Positions 1 through 10,700 of a stretch of 64,000 bases of DNA are shown here, piece by piece (the first letter of the stretch is position 1; each line of letters opens with the position of its first letter). Made by a program: the position numbers and the translations under genes. Under the pieces are notes generated by a model. The model did not search any database and was not told where the DNA came from. It saw only the letters and a list, made by a program, of their open reading frames with translations. The DNA comes from Calothrix sp. 336/3 (lineage in GTDB: Bacteria > Cyanobacteriota > Cyanobacteriia > Cyanobacteriales > Nostocaceae), in contig NZ_CP011382.1 of assembly GCF_000734895.2 (NCBI RefSeq), forward strand, positions 4,566,700-4,630,699, read 5' to 3'.

Positions 1-3000
1 GGGATGTACGTTCTCAAGCGTCTCGCAGATGCGGAACGGGATGGAGATAAGGTTTATGCTGTGATTAAGGGGATGGGTACTTCCAGTGATGGACGCTACA
101 AGAGTATCTATGCACCCCGTCAGGAAGGGCAAATCAAAGCCTTACAACGTGCTTACGAAGATGCGGGTTTTACCCCTGATACTGTCACCATGGTAGAAGC
201 TCACGGTACGGGAACCATGGCAGGAGATCCGACAGAATTTGGTTCCCTGCGAGAGTTCTTTGGTGAGCATACCCAGAAGAAACAGTATGTTGCCCTAGGT
301 ACGGTAAAATCCCAAATTGGTCATACCAAAGCCGCAGCCGGAGCCGCTAGTTTAATTAAAACAGCTTTGGCGCTCCACCATAAGGTATTACCACCGACAA
401 TTAATATCACCCAACCGAACCCGAAACTGAATATCAAGAATTCCGCTTTCTATTTGAATACTGAACCTCGTCCCTGGATTAGAGCAGAGGGAGAAGCACC
501 CAGAAGAGCTGGTGTAAGTTCCTTTGGTTTTGGCGGTACTAACTATCACGTCGTGTTAGAAGAATATCAACCCGAACAAAAACAAGCATACCGGATGCAC
601 ATCACCCCGGCAGAGGTAATATTATCTGCTGCCACTCCCGCAGATTTGCTGGGAATTTGTGAGCAGATGTTGGCAAAGTTGCAATCTCCATTGGGGGAAA
701 AGCAGTACCAAGAATTGCGTCAAGTTGAGAAAATTCCCCAAAACCATGCTCGCTTAGGTTTTGTTGCCGAATCTCTCCCTGAGGCGGTGAAACTCTTGAC
801 GGTTGCCCTGGATGTGCTGAAAAATCGTATTTCTGCCCCTAGTTGGGAACATCCCCAAGGAATTTACTATCGTGCCTCCGGGTTAGCCTTGGATGGTAAA
901 ATGGTGGCATTATTCTCTGGACAGGGTTCCCAGTATCTAGATATGGGACGGGAATTGGTGATGAACTTCCCTGAGATGCGGCGTTTTTATGGTCACATGG
1001 ATAGTCTGCTACTCAAGGATAATTTAAAACCCTTGTCAGAGGTTGTCTTCCCCCATCCAGTGTTTGAAGAGTCAGAACGCAACGCCCAAGTAGCAGCTTT
1101 GCAACGCACAGAATATGCCCAACCTGCCATCGGAATGTTGAGTGCGGGGATGTATAAAATCTTCCAGGAAGCGGGATTAAAGGCAGATTTTGTCAGTGGA
1201 CATAGTTTTGGTGAATTGACCGCTCTGTGGGCATCAGGAGCGCTGACAGATAGTGATTACTGCTATTTGGTGAAGGCACGGGGACAGGCAATGGCTGCAC
1301 CAGAAGACCCCAATTATGATACAGGGGCAATGTTGGCAGTCAAGGAAGAATTGAGTCGAGTGGAAGGGGTGTTGCGAGGATTCCCCAGGGTAACGATCGC
1401 CAATTATAATTCCCCCCGTCAATTCGTCTTAGCAGGACCCAGGGAAGAAATTAACAAATTGCGCCAAGTCTTGCATGAACAGGGCTGCACGGCGGTTTTA
1501 CTCCCTGTGGCAGCAGCATTCCACACTCCCCTGATTGCCTTTGCTCAGAAATCCTTTGCGATCGCCATCAAGAGTGTACATTTCCAGAAACCTCACACCC
1601 CCGTGTATACCAATGTTACGGGGAAAGAGTACGGTAATGAATCGGCAATAATTCAGAAAACCCTGGAAACCCACCTGGCAAATTCTGTACTGTTTAAACA
1701 GCAGATTGAAAATATCTATGGTGCTGGTGGTTACTGCTTTGTGGAATTTGGTCCCCGGAATATCTTGACGAACTTGGTGAAGGAAATTCTCGGCGATCGC
1801 CCCCACATTGCCATTGCTCTCAATCCTGTTGCTCAGAAAAATAGCGATCGTTCTTTGCGGGAAGCAGCAGTACAGTTACGGGTTGCTGGTGTATCTCTGC
1901 AAAACCTTGACCCCTACGAGTTACCCAATGTCACACCGCAAACTGAGAAGGGTAAGGGTTTGAATGTACCTATCAATGGCATGAATTATGTCTCTGATAA
2001 AACCAAGATGTCTTTCCAAGAATCTTTGCAGGATGGACATCAGGTAAATTTACCTCCAAGGGAATCCCTGGTTATGAATAACATTGTCACACCATCACCC
2101 GCAGTTGTGCAAAGCAACGGACATGGTAAGGGTGATCAAGGAAAGTTGCTTGTCCAGAAGGTTACGGAGGATGTAACCGCGAAGATTGCACCAAGGGAGA
2201 ATCAGGTTCTACCAAGTGTAGCGAGTGTCAGTTCTGCTGCTGTTCCTGCAAAGAGTCAAGGGAAAATGTCTTCTAATTCTGAAAAACCGGATAAACTCGT
2301 TAACTACCAACAGGTTTTGGAAAGTTTAGAGTATGTGTTGACCCAGTTTCAACAAAATCAAAGGGAAAATTTACAAGTTCATAGCACTTATCTGAATCAT
2401 CAGGTAGAATACGCCAAGACTTTCTACCAATTGATGCAGCAACAAAATTCCCTGCTAGCTAATAGTAAAACTTCTCCAGATGTGGCACAGTTGAAGTCTG
2501 TGATTTTGGAAAGTTTAGACCGGAGTATGATGCAGTTCCATGCTCAACAGGGTGATACCTTGCGGGTGCATGAACAGTATCTCCAAGATCAGGTAGAACA
2601 TACCAAGAATTTCTTCCAATTACTTCAGCAAGAGTACGCGCAAATCATTGCTGAGAAGGGAATTGCTCAACCGACAATTTCCACTTCTGCAACTGCTCCA
2701 GTCAGTGAAAAATCTCCTCCTTCCTTGAAGGAACTTTTCCTGAATCAGCAATCTGTAGATAATAAGCAAGCACCAATATCTGAAGCAGTATCCGAGCCAA
2801 TTGTTGAATCTGTTGTTAAACCAGTAGTTGAACAAGTTGCTCCACCTATCCCTCAACCAGTAGTTGAACCAGTTCCTCAACCAGTAGTTGAACCAGTAGT
2901 TGCAAAGGTTGAACCAGTTCCTCAACCAGTAGTTGAACCAGTAATTGCAAAGGTTGAACCAGTTCCTCAACCAGTAGTTGAACCAGTAGTTGCAAAGGTT

Positions 3001-4560
3001 GAACCAGCTCCTCAACCAGTAGTTGAACCAGTAATTGCAAAAGTTGAACCAGTAATTCAACCAGTAGTTGCACCTCTAGCAGTTCCCCAAACTTCTCAAA
3101 ATACGGTTGATTTATCCCATCTCAGTGATACCCTACTAGCAATTACCAGTGAAAAGACTGGCTATCCCATCGAGATGTTAGAACTCGACATGGATATGGA
3201 AGCGGATTTAGGTATCGACTCCATCAAACGGGTAGAAATTATGGGTGCATTGCAGGAAAAATACCCTGACTTACCCAAACCTAGCAATGTTGAGGAACTT
3301 GGAGAATTACGGACGATCGCGCAAATTGTTGAGTATCTGCAAAAGTTAGCCAGTTTTGCACCAACAAGCGCTCCAGTCATTGCTGACACCATTCCCGAAG
3401 TCATTCCCGAACCCTTCCCACCTGTTGCTATTACCATTCCCGACACCCTAATTCCAGCAATTCCCCCCATCGTTCCCGAACCTACACCAATAGTCACAAA
3501 TGCGGAAGCGCCAAGCTCCACCCCTAATGTAGACTTAAGTCATTTAGCAGATACTTTACTTGCTATCACCAGTGACAAAACTGGATATCCCATCGAGATG
3601 TTAGAACTCGACATGGATATGGAAGCAGATTTAGGTATCGATTCCATCAAACGGGTAGAAATTATGGGTGCGTTACAGGAAAAATACCCTGACTTACCCA
3701 AACCCAGCAATATAGAAGAGCTTGGGGAACTGCGAACCATCAGACAAATAGTAGACTATCTCCAGCGACTCGCTGGGGAGGAAAAAAAAAAGCCTGAGTC
3801 TGAGTTTGTAACCCCTGCTACCCTACCCCAAACAGACATCCAGAGACGACCAGCAGAGCTTCAGTTTCTCCCTCCCCCGGATTTTTGGGAATTTTCCCTC
3901 CCAGAGGGTTACATCGCTCTCATCACCGATGACGGCAGTTTCACGACTACCAAGCTTGCGGAACTTATGCAAAAACGGGGATGGAAAGTAGTTGTTCTCA
4001 ACTTCCCCCCATCCCTAGTTCCCAGCAAGTCACCCCTACCCGTCGGTGTTTCCCGTGTCACCCTGGAAGATATGAGTGAGACGCACCTGCAAGGAAAATT
4101 AGAGGCGATCGCTACTCAATACGGTAAAGTCGGGACATTTATCCACCTCCACCCCGTATTCCCTGTAGATACCAAGGGTGAAGTCACCTACTACCCCCAA
4201 GAGAAGGCGATCGTTAAACAAGTATTTTTCCTGGCAAAACACCTGAAAAAAGACCTCAATGCAGCAGCTAGTGTTGGACATAGTAATTTCTGTACTGTTG
4301 CTCATTTAGATGGTTGTTTCGGATTAGGGAAAATGACTAAATATGGAGCAATTGGTGCTGGACTATTCGGCTTAACTAAAACCCTAATTTGGGAGTGGAT
4401 GAAAGTATCTTGTCGGGCAATTGATATCAGTCCTGACATCGCACTAGAAGACGCAGCTAAACACATTTTCGCCGAAATCCATGACCCTAATCGCTACCTC
4501 ACAGAAGTAGCCTATGGTTCCCAAGGTAGAGTCACTTTAATTAGTGTTCCCGACTGTTAA
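1..4560 (+). CDS. hglE: HglE-type (PfaA-like) heterocyst glycolipid polyketide synthase, 5'-truncated by window edge
   Basis: The frame is open from base 1, so the true start and the KS active-site Cys lie upstream of the window. The visible protein starts inside the ketosynthase; EAHGTGT and KSQIGHTKAAAG give its two catalytic His. The acyltransferase spans about residues 299-600 with GHSFGE (Ser401). Two related coil segments follow (about 766-820 and 832-890), then a Pro/Val repeat linker (about 950-1025) and two near-identical ACPs with GIDSIKRVE (Ser1073 and Ser1214). Residues about 1290-1518 resemble the non-catalytic structural half of a PfaA-type ketoreductase (LITDDGS, GLFGLTKTLIWEW). 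The catalytic KR half is in a separate downstream gene. Domain order matches PUFA-synthase PfaA and HglE-type enzymes, which extend the fatty chain of heterocyst glycolipids. The hgl assignment rests on the whole cluster plus hetI; the exact symbol is inferred from architecture. Confidence 0.85.
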   Translation, partial: GMYVLKRLADAERDGDKVYAVIKGMGTSSDGRYKSIYAPRQEGQIKALQRAYEDAGFTPDTVTMVEAHGTGTMAGDPTEFGSLREFFGEHTQKKQYVALGTVKSQIGHTKAAAGAASLIKTALALHHKVLPPTINITQPNPKLNIKNSAFYLNTEPRPWIRAEGEAPRRAGVSSFGFGGTNYHVVLEEYQPEQKQAYRMHITPAEVILSAATPADLLGICEQMLAKLQSPLGEKQYQELRQVEKIPQNHARLGFVAESLPEAVKLLTVALDVLKNRISAPSWEHPQGIYYRASGLALDGKMVALFSGQGSQYLDMGRELVMNFPEMRRFYGHMDSLLLKDNLKPLSEVVFPHPVFEESERNAQVAALQRTEYAQPAIGMLSAGMYKIFQEAGLKADFVSGHSFGELTALWASGALTDSDYCYLVKARGQAMAAPEDPNYDTGAMLAVKEELSRVEGVLRGFPRVTIANYNSPRQFVLAGPREEINKLRQVLHEQGCTAVLLPVAAAFHTPLIAFAQKSFAIAIKSVHFQKPHTPVYTNVTGKEYGNESAIIQKTLETHLANSVLFKQQIENIYGAGGYCFVEFGPRNILTNLVKEILGDRPHIAIALNPVAQKNSDRSLREAAVQLRVAGVSLQNLDPYELPNVTPQTEKGKGLNVPINGMNYVSDKTKMSFQESLQDGHQVNLPPRESLVMNNIVTPSPAVVQSNGHGKGDQGKLLVQKVTEDVTAKIAPRENQVLPSVASVSSAAVPAKSQGKMSSNSEKPDKLVNYQQVLESLEYVLTQFQQNQRENLQVHSTYLNHQVEYAKTFYQLMQQQNSLLANSKTSPDVAQLKSVILESLDRSMMQFHAQQGDTLRVHEQYLQDQVEHTKNFFQLLQQEYAQIIAEKGIAQPTISTSATAPVSEKSPPSLKELFLNQQSVDNKQAPISEAVSEPIVESVVKPVVEQVAPPIPQPVVEPVPQPVVEPVVAKVEPVPQPVVEPVIAKVEPVPQPVVEPVVAKVEPAPQPVVEPVIAKVEPVIQPVVAPLAVPQTSQNTVDLSHLSDTLLAITSEKTGYPIEMLELDMDMEADLGIDSIKRVEIMGALQEKYPDLPKPSNVEELGELRTIAQIVEYLQKLASFAPTSAPVIADTIPEVIPEPFPPVAITIPDTLIPAIPPIVPEPTPIVTNAEAPSSTPNVDLSHLADTLLAITSDKTGYPIEMLELDMDMEADLGIDSIKRVEIMGALQEKYPDLPKPSNIEELGELRTIRQIVDYLQRLAGEEKKKPESEFVTPATLPQTDIQRRPAELQFLPPPDFWEFSLPEGYIALITDDGSFTTTKLAELMQKRGWKVVVLNFPPSLVPSKSPLPVGVSRVTLEDMSETHLQGKLEAIATQYGKVGTFIHLHPVFPVDTKGEVTYYPQEKAIVKQVFFLAKHLKKDLNAAASVGHSNFCTVAHLDGCFGLGKMTKYGAIGAGLFGLTKTLIWEWMKVSCRAIDISPDIALEDAAKHIFAEIHDPNRYLTEVAYGSQGRVTLISVPDC
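2863..3060 (+). repeat. 45-bp in-frame tandem repeat encoding a Pro/Val/Glu linker
   Basis: Four complete 45-bp units start at 2863, 2908, 2953 and 2998, followed by a partial unit. Each encodes 15 residues of the form VEPVPQPVVEPVVAK. Alternate units carry Val or Ile before the Ala-Lys, which suggests duplication of a 90-bp pair. The repeat lies between the coil segments and the first ACP of the HglE-type synthase and probably acts as a flexible arm. Confidence 0.9.
3106..3760 (+). repeat. Tandemly duplicated ACP-coding segments within hglE
   Basis: Two ACP-coding segments, with serine codons at 3220 and 3643 (423 bp apart), are nearly identical over about 220 bp. A divergent Pro/Ile-rich spacer separates them. 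Tandem ACPs are characteristic of PfaA-type synthases, where copy number affects product output. The close DNA identity points to recent duplication or gene conversion. Confidence 0.85.
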
Positions 4561-5101
4561 AAAGTCTCCTGAGAAACCTCTCTCTTGTCAGGTATTCTAC
4601 CCCCTAGATGCAAGTATAATTTCCCTGATAAATGGGGAGAATACTCCCTCCTCTTACCTAGGGGAGGGCTGGGGAGGGGTCATTTTATATCTCATCTGAG
4701 AAAAGCTTGATTAGGCATTTATACATTTAGATATTTGTAGAAGATGGAGATTTTTTCCTACAGTTGCAGTCAGAATTAAAATGAGTGAATTGGTTTTATA
4801 GAGTCTTCCGCAACATCACATTTCTCAAACACGCTCTAATTTAATTGACCCAATTCAAGTTTAAATTCAATAGTGATAATATCTTGCTTTTTAGGAAATT
4901 AGCATATAGTCTCTTCACTAATTCTCATACTAATGAGATTGTTACTTCGTCGCCTCAACTAATTCTTGTTCTCAAACCGAATAAATCAATATATTACAGC
5001 CTATTTTTTCTATATTTTTCTCTCCCAATCTGCTGTAAATCCTTTTCTTAATAACCAAAAAATACCATAGCTCGCCTATCTCCTCCCACACCAATAAATA
5101 T
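4561..5101. other. Intergenic gap after hglE
   Basis: This 541-bp AT-rich gap follows the hglE stop. It contains a small imperfect hairpin rich in CTCCC/GGGAG around 4645-4680 (ctcctcttacctaggggagg), a kind of sequence often seen between cyanobacterial genes. A short open frame at 4845-5051 looks random. I see no gene or clear promoter. Confidence 0.5.
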
Positions 5102-5614
5102 ATGGCAAAAAGTTCAAATATTACCTACATTGGGCGCGTTATAGACCATGAGAAGCAAGCACCAATTAGTAGAGCTAAGGTCATACTTAACTATGCAGAC
5201 AATACTTTCATTACCTATACAGACTTGGAAGGAATTTATAAATTTATTATTCCTAGTAACACTAAAAATACCATAGGAGAAATCAAAATAGAAGCACCAA
5301 GTTATAAAACATTCTATGCCAAAGTACAACTATCACCCCATAGTAAAGACTTTGGTGATATGCGGCTAGGTGCGCCCAATAGTTCTAATTCGTATAGTGG
5401 GAATAATTTCCAAGACTCTAATAACTATAGTTCCTATAGACGTGGGAACCAAGAGCAAATTCCTCTGCCCATGATTCTGGCAATTATGATGCTCATCTTT
5501 GTGATATTTGCCCTGATTATTAAACCATCTCCCCAAAATACCCCTGTTTACAGACGCAACAATACATCAACCATCTTCTTACCGATTTTATCTAAGTATT
5601 CCTTGCTCTCCTAA
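5102..5614 (+). CDS. Small membrane protein with carboxypeptidase-regulatory-like beta-sandwich
   Basis: This 170-residue protein lies between the two halves of a split ketoreductase. Residues about 7-85 look like a carboxypeptidase-regulatory-like (transthyretin-type) fold: a GRVID start, PISRAKV, a TDLEGIYKF turn, then a beta strand ending in GDMRLG. A Ser/Asn/Tyr-rich stretch follows. A single strong membrane segment lies at about 123-140 (PMILAIMMLIFVIFALII), and a short polar tail follows. There is no N-terminal signal peptide. No enzymatic motif is visible and I do not recognise a named family member. Its place on the same strand inside the hgl cluster suggests co-transcription, but a role in glycolipid synthesis is not shown. 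It may be an insertion between formerly adjacent hgl genes. Confidence 0.6.
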   Translation: MAKSSNITYIGRVIDHEKQAPISRAKVILNYADNTFITYTDLEGIYKFIIPSNTKNTIGEIKIEAPSYKTFYAKVQLSPHSKDFGDMRLGAPNSSNSYSGNNFQDSNNYSSYRRGNQEQIPLPMILAIMMLIFVIFALIIKPSPQNTPVYRRNNTSTIFLPILSKYSLLS

Positions 5615-5675
5615 TTAATTCCAATTCTGCTCCTTGCCATCAATACCTATCTCTGCTCTAGATTTCTGAAAAAAT

Positions 5676-7415
5676 ATGACTACAAAAACAGCAATTACTC
5701 CCGCATCTGTATTGGTTGTTAGTGGTGGCGCTAAAGGCATCACAGCAAAATGTACAATTAAATTAGCCCAGCAATATCCTTGTAAGTTTATTCTTTTAGG
5801 ACGCTCCAAATTTAGCACCGATGAGCCAGAATTTGCTCGCAACTGTGACGATGAAGCTGCCTTAAAAAAAAGAATCATGGAATATCTCCAAGCCACCGGA
5901 GAAAAACCCACACCCATGAGTGTCAAAGCGATTTATAATCAAATATCTTCCAGCCGAGAAATTCAAGCAACCTTGACTGCAATTCATCAAGCTGGAGGAC
6001 AGGCAGAATATTTAAACGCGGATGTGACAAATCTCCAAGAATTGCAACAAAAACTGACCCAGGCTACAGCAAAACTAGGGCGAATTACTGGTATAATTCA
6101 TGGAGCAGGAAACCTCGCTGATAAATTAATTGAAAAGAAGACAGAAGAAGATTTTGAGAAAGTTTATACAGCGAAAGTTCAGGGTTTAGAAAATCTACTT
6201 AATTGTATTCCTCCCCATCAATTAGAGCATTTAATTCTTTTTTCTTCAGTAACAGGATTTTACGGTAATATAGGACAAGCAGATTACGCGATCGCCAACG
6301 AAATTCTTAACAAATCAGCCCATCTCTTTAAGCAGCAGCATCCCCACTGTCATGTTGTGGCAATTAACTGGGGTGGTTGGGATAGCGGGATGGTGACACC
6401 ACAGTTAAAAAAAGAATTTGCTCGTCGCGGAATTGACATTATTCCTGTAGAATCAGGAACTCAAATGTTAGTTAATGAGGTTCATCCTACTTACCATGAT
6501 ACCACCCAAGTAGTTATCGGTAGTCCCTTAAAACTTCCACCCCTTCCCCCAGAAACTGAATTAAAAAATTACCGCATTCGTCGAAAATTAACCCTAGAAA
6601 ATAATCCCTTCTTATTCGACCATGTGATTGCCGGTAATCCCGTTTTACCTGCTACCTGCGCAGTTTCCTGGATGTCCGATGTCTGTGAAAAACTCTATCC
6701 TGGATATAAAGCATTCAGTTCTACAGATTTTCGTATTCTCAAAGGTATAACCTTTAATGAGACTCTGGCTCCAGAATATATTTTAGATATTCAAGAAGTA
6801 GCCATAAATGTTGATAATTACGAATTAGATTTATCCTGTAAAATCTGGAGTCAAACACCTGAAGGTAAGACAGTATATCACTTCAGTACCCAAATTAAAC
6901 TCCTGAAAGATATTCCCCCAGCACCGATTTATCCACGTCTAAATCTTACCCCCGATAATATTATTACTAAAACGGGTAAAGAACTTTATCAAACTAGTGA
7001 CGATGCACTTTTTCACGGTGCCGCATTTCAACAGATTCGTCGCGTGATTAATATCACACCAGAAAAGATTACCACTGAATGCATCTGGGAAGGAATCGAC
7101 AAGAAAATTCAAGGGCAATATCCCACATTTTGGGTAAATGGTTTTACAACAGATTTAAGCACCCATGGTTTATGGATTTGGTTAAATCATTTCCATCAAG
7201 AAATTTGTTTACCAGGGCAATCTAGTAAATATGAACAATTTGCCAGAACCCCCATCAACACACCCTTTTATGTATCCTGTGAAGTCACACAAAAAACTCC
7301 GGCAACTGCTGCTGCTGACTTCTATGTCCACGATGAAAAGGGCAAAATTTACTCCCAATTCATTGGAACTAAAGGCATAATTATTCCCACCAAAATGATG
7401 AAAGCTAAGAAATAG
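5676..7415 (+). CDS. hglD: HglD-type polyketide ketoreductase-dehydratase
   Basis: This 579-residue protein starts almost directly at the catalytic ketoreductase. A Rossmann motif GGAKGI lies near residue 16, IHGAGNLAD follows, and the Ser-Tyr-Asn catalytic set is in LFSSVTGFYGNIGQADYAIAN-type sequence. From about residue 300 a hot-dog dehydratase begins, with the active-site pattern HVIAGNPVLP (His316). It lacks the structural KR subdomain, which is at the C-terminus of the upstream HglE-type protein, so the two must presumably assemble to make a working KR. The pair would reduce and dehydrate the beta-keto intermediate. The product continues toward the HglC-type gene 307 bp downstream. The symbol is assigned from domain content and gene order relative to the PCC 7120 cluster; the function is more certain than the name. 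Confidence 0.8.
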   Translation: MTTKTAITPASVLVVSGGAKGITAKCTIKLAQQYPCKFILLGRSKFSTDEPEFARNCDDEAALKKRIMEYLQATGEKPTPMSVKAIYNQISSSREIQATLTAIHQAGGQAEYLNADVTNLQELQQKLTQATAKLGRITGIIHGAGNLADKLIEKKTEEDFEKVYTAKVQGLENLLNCIPPHQLEHLILFSSVTGFYGNIGQADYAIANEILNKSAHLFKQQHPHCHVVAINWGGWDSGMVTPQLKKEFARRGIDIIPVESGTQMLVNEVHPTYHDTTQVVIGSPLKLPPLPPETELKNYRIRRKLTLENNPFLFDHVIAGNPVLPATCAVSWMSDVCEKLYPGYKAFSSTDFRILKGITFNETLAPEYILDIQEVAINVDNYELDLSCKIWSQTPEGKTVYHFSTQIKLLKDIPPAPIYPRLNLTPDNIITKTGKELYQTSDDALFHGAAFQQIRRVINITPEKITTECIWEGIDKKIQGQYPTFWVNGFTTDLSTHGLWIWLNHFHQEICLPGQSSKYEQFARTPINTPFYVSCEVTQKTPATAAADFYVHDEKGKIYSQFIGTKGIIIPTKMMKAKK

Positions 7416-7722
7416 TGATTTCTCAGATAGCACCAATATCTGATAGCAATTTCTAAAATCATTTCAATACCCAGTCAACCTGTAAGGGTTTAGCAGTGTT
7501 AAACCCCTACTCCACAATCTGTAACTTGTTTATCATATTGCTAGTACAGTGCAGCATAAATAAACCATTCACAATCAGCGCAACATTTACCACTGTAGTA
7601 CTAGTATGAATTTGCGGTTAGATTCATCAAAATCCCCACGGAACAACCGCAAACAACACCCATAACTTACTCCGAGAAAAGCAGCATAAATTTGACATCC
7701 CATCTATTCAACTGAGGAAACT
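7416..7722. other. Intergenic gap before hglC
   Basis: This 307-bp gap has two copies of a short GCAGCATAAA motif (about 7550 and 7680), which might be remnants of a repeat. The downstream gene has a GAGG ribosome-binding site at 7714-7717, five bases before its GTG start. A promoter could lie here, but I cannot define one. Confidence 0.4.
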
Positions 7723-10700
7723 GTGGAAAAAATAGCGATTATCGGATTTGGTTGCCTTTTCCCCGATGCAAAAAACCCTGAAGAATTTTGGCATAATCTC
7801 ATTCAACAAAAAGATTCAACATCTGATATTTCTATTGAAGAAACTGGTGTAGAACCCGGAATATTTTATGATGCGACTAAAGGAAAAGTAGATAAAATCT
7901 ATTCCTTAAAAGGTGCATTTATCCGTAACTTTAAATTTGACCCCACGGGGTATAAATTACCTCCCCAGTTTTTAGAAACCTTGGATAACACCTTTAAATG
8001 GTCACTTTATGTTGCCAAACAAGCATTACAACATAGTGGCTATTTAGATAAAGAATCTGTTTTAGAGCGTTGTGGTGTAATTCTTGGTAGTCTTTCCCTA
8101 CCGACAAAATATTCTAACCAAGTATTTGCTCCAATTTATCAACAAATACTTTCTCCCGCAGTTCAAGAATTACTGCAACAGGATTTTCAATTACCAGGAT
8201 TACCCATCTCCACGGATGCAGCAAATCATAATGGGATGATATCGGGTTTACCCGCAGCTATTATCGCCCAAGCACTATCATTATCTAGTACCCATTTGTG
8301 TATTGATGCTGCTTGCTCCTCTCCCCAATATTCGATTCGGTTAGCATCTCATTACCTGTGGACACACAAAACTGATTTGATGTTAGCAGGTGGTATTAGT
8401 TGTGCGGATCCCTTATTTATTCGGATGTTATTTTCCGGAATTCAAGGATATCCCGAAAATGATATTAGTCGTCCCCTAGATAAATTTTCCCGAGGAATGT
8501 TGACTGCGGAAGGTGTGGGGATGGTGGTGCTGAAGCGCTATAGTGATGCGATACGGGATGGCGATCGCGTCTATGCAACTATCTGTGGTAACGGACTTTC
8601 CAATGATGGTAAGGGTAAACACCTCCTCAGTCCCAATTCTAAGGGACAAACCCTCGCTTTTGAACGTGCGTACCAAGAAGCACAAATTAACCCCAAAGAT
8701 ATAGATTATCTAGAATGTCACGCTACGGGAACCTTGCTCGGTGATACTACAGAATTTCAATCAGTAGAAAGCTTTTTTGGTAAGTACCAAGCTACCCCTT
8801 TCTTAGGTTCTGTGAAATCAAATGTGGGACATTTATTAACTGCTGCTGGTTCAGTAAGTTTAATCAAAGTTCTGTTGAGTATGTCCCGTGGAGTTATCCC
8901 AGCAACTATTAATATCACAGAACCGATGGGAGCAGAAAATAGTGTTATTTCTCCCCAAAGAATCGTCACTAGTACTACCAATTGGGCAAAAAATTCCTCT
9001 GTCAAACGTGCTGCAATTAGTGCTTTTGGATTAGGAGGAACTAACGCTCATATTGTCCTCGAACAAAGAAAAGAACCCGAAGTAATTATTCACTCAGAGC
9101 CTCTAGAAACTGCCAAGATTGCAATTGTGGGCATGGATGCCTTTTTTGGTGAATGTGATGGTTTAGATGCTTTTGAACGCAGTATATATGAGGGAAAACA
9201 GCATTTCATTCCTCTTCCAGAAAAGCGATGGCATGGAGTTGAGCAGGATACAAATTTACTGAAAAACTATGGTTTTGTTGATGGTAAAGCCCCTCTAGGA
9301 GCTTATATTCAAGATTTTACCATTGATACTATCAGCAGTAAAATTCCTCCCAATGAAGTCGAAAAATTAAATCCTCAGCAACTACTATTACTAAAAGTTG
9401 CAGAGCGTGCTTTGAAAGATGCGGGAATTAAATCTGGAACAAATGTAGCTGTAATTATTGCCGCAGAAACGGAATTTTCTGTACATCAATTACAGCAAAG
9501 ATGGGATTTATCTTGGCAAGTTAAGGAAGGATTAAAAGCTGAGAATATTAGTCTACCAGTAGATAAAACTACCCAGTTAGAAACGATTCTTCAGGATGCT
9601 GTACATCAGCCAGTAGATAGCAGTGAATTTGTTAGCTATATTTCTAATATTATGGCAAGTCGAATTTCTGCACTCTGGGATTTTACTGCCCCTGCATTCA
9701 CAATCACGGCGGGAGAAAATTCGGCTTTTAAAGCTATAGAAATAGCTCAACATCTCTTGACGACAGGGGAAGCAGAAGCAGTTTTAGTTGGAGCAATTGA
9801 CCTAGCTGGCAGTTTGGAAAATGTGGTTTTACGCCAGCAATTTGCGCCGATAAATACAGGAATTAACACCTTAAGTTATGACCAAAAAGCTAATGGTTGG
9901 ACTGTTGGTGAAGGTGCAGGGGCAATTGTAGTCAAATTGCATGAAGCTGCAAAGAAACAGCAAGAGAAAATATATGCTGTAGTTGATGGTATGAGTTTTG
10001 TACAAAAGTATAATTCTCAGTTAGACAAAGCAGATATATCGGCTGTTCATCAAGTATCACAGCAAGCTTTAACGATGGCAGGAGTAAAAGCTTCTGAAGT
10101 GAATTATTTAGAAGTTTTTGCTAGTGGGATTATCCCCAAAGATGCCGCAGAAATTCAAGGTTTAATCCGGGCTTATCCAGGGAATGAAAATGGTTTAAGC
10201 TGCGCTATTGGCAGTGTTAAATCTAATATCGGTCATACTTACGTTGCATCAGGTATGGCTAGTTTAATTAAGACAGCATTGTGTCTATATTACAGGTATA
10301 TTCCTGCCACTCCTCAATGGACAGGAGTCAAGAATAAAGCAGATTTCATGGGTAGTTGTTTTTATGTTGCCTCGGAATCTCGCCCCTGGTTTTTAGATAA
10401 GAATGCTGCGAAGAGAATTGCAGCAGTTAATAGTATGGGAATAGATGGTAACTATGCTCATCTAATTATGTCCGAAGCGGGGGAAGAGAGAGAAGTAAAT
10501 AATCGATTTTTACAACAAACTCCCTTCTATTTATTCCCAATTAATGGCACCGATCGCCAGGATATTATCTCCCAACTGAGTCAATTAGAAACCCACATCC
10601 AAAATGGAGTTGATTTAGCTACAGCTGCTAGTTCAACTTTCCAGAAGTTCCAGGAAAAATCTTCCGGGAATTATACCTTGGCAATTCTGGCACATAACCA

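Noticed and set aside
2620-3073. Two overlapping minus-strand frames with repeats of NYWFNYWLR or QLLVELLVQ type
   Set aside because: They are antisense shadows of the 45-bp repeat in hglE; low-complexity products with no start signals.
4845-5051. 68-codon frame between hglE and the small membrane protein
   Set aside because: AT-rich, irregular composition, no ribosome-binding site, and no recognisable pattern.
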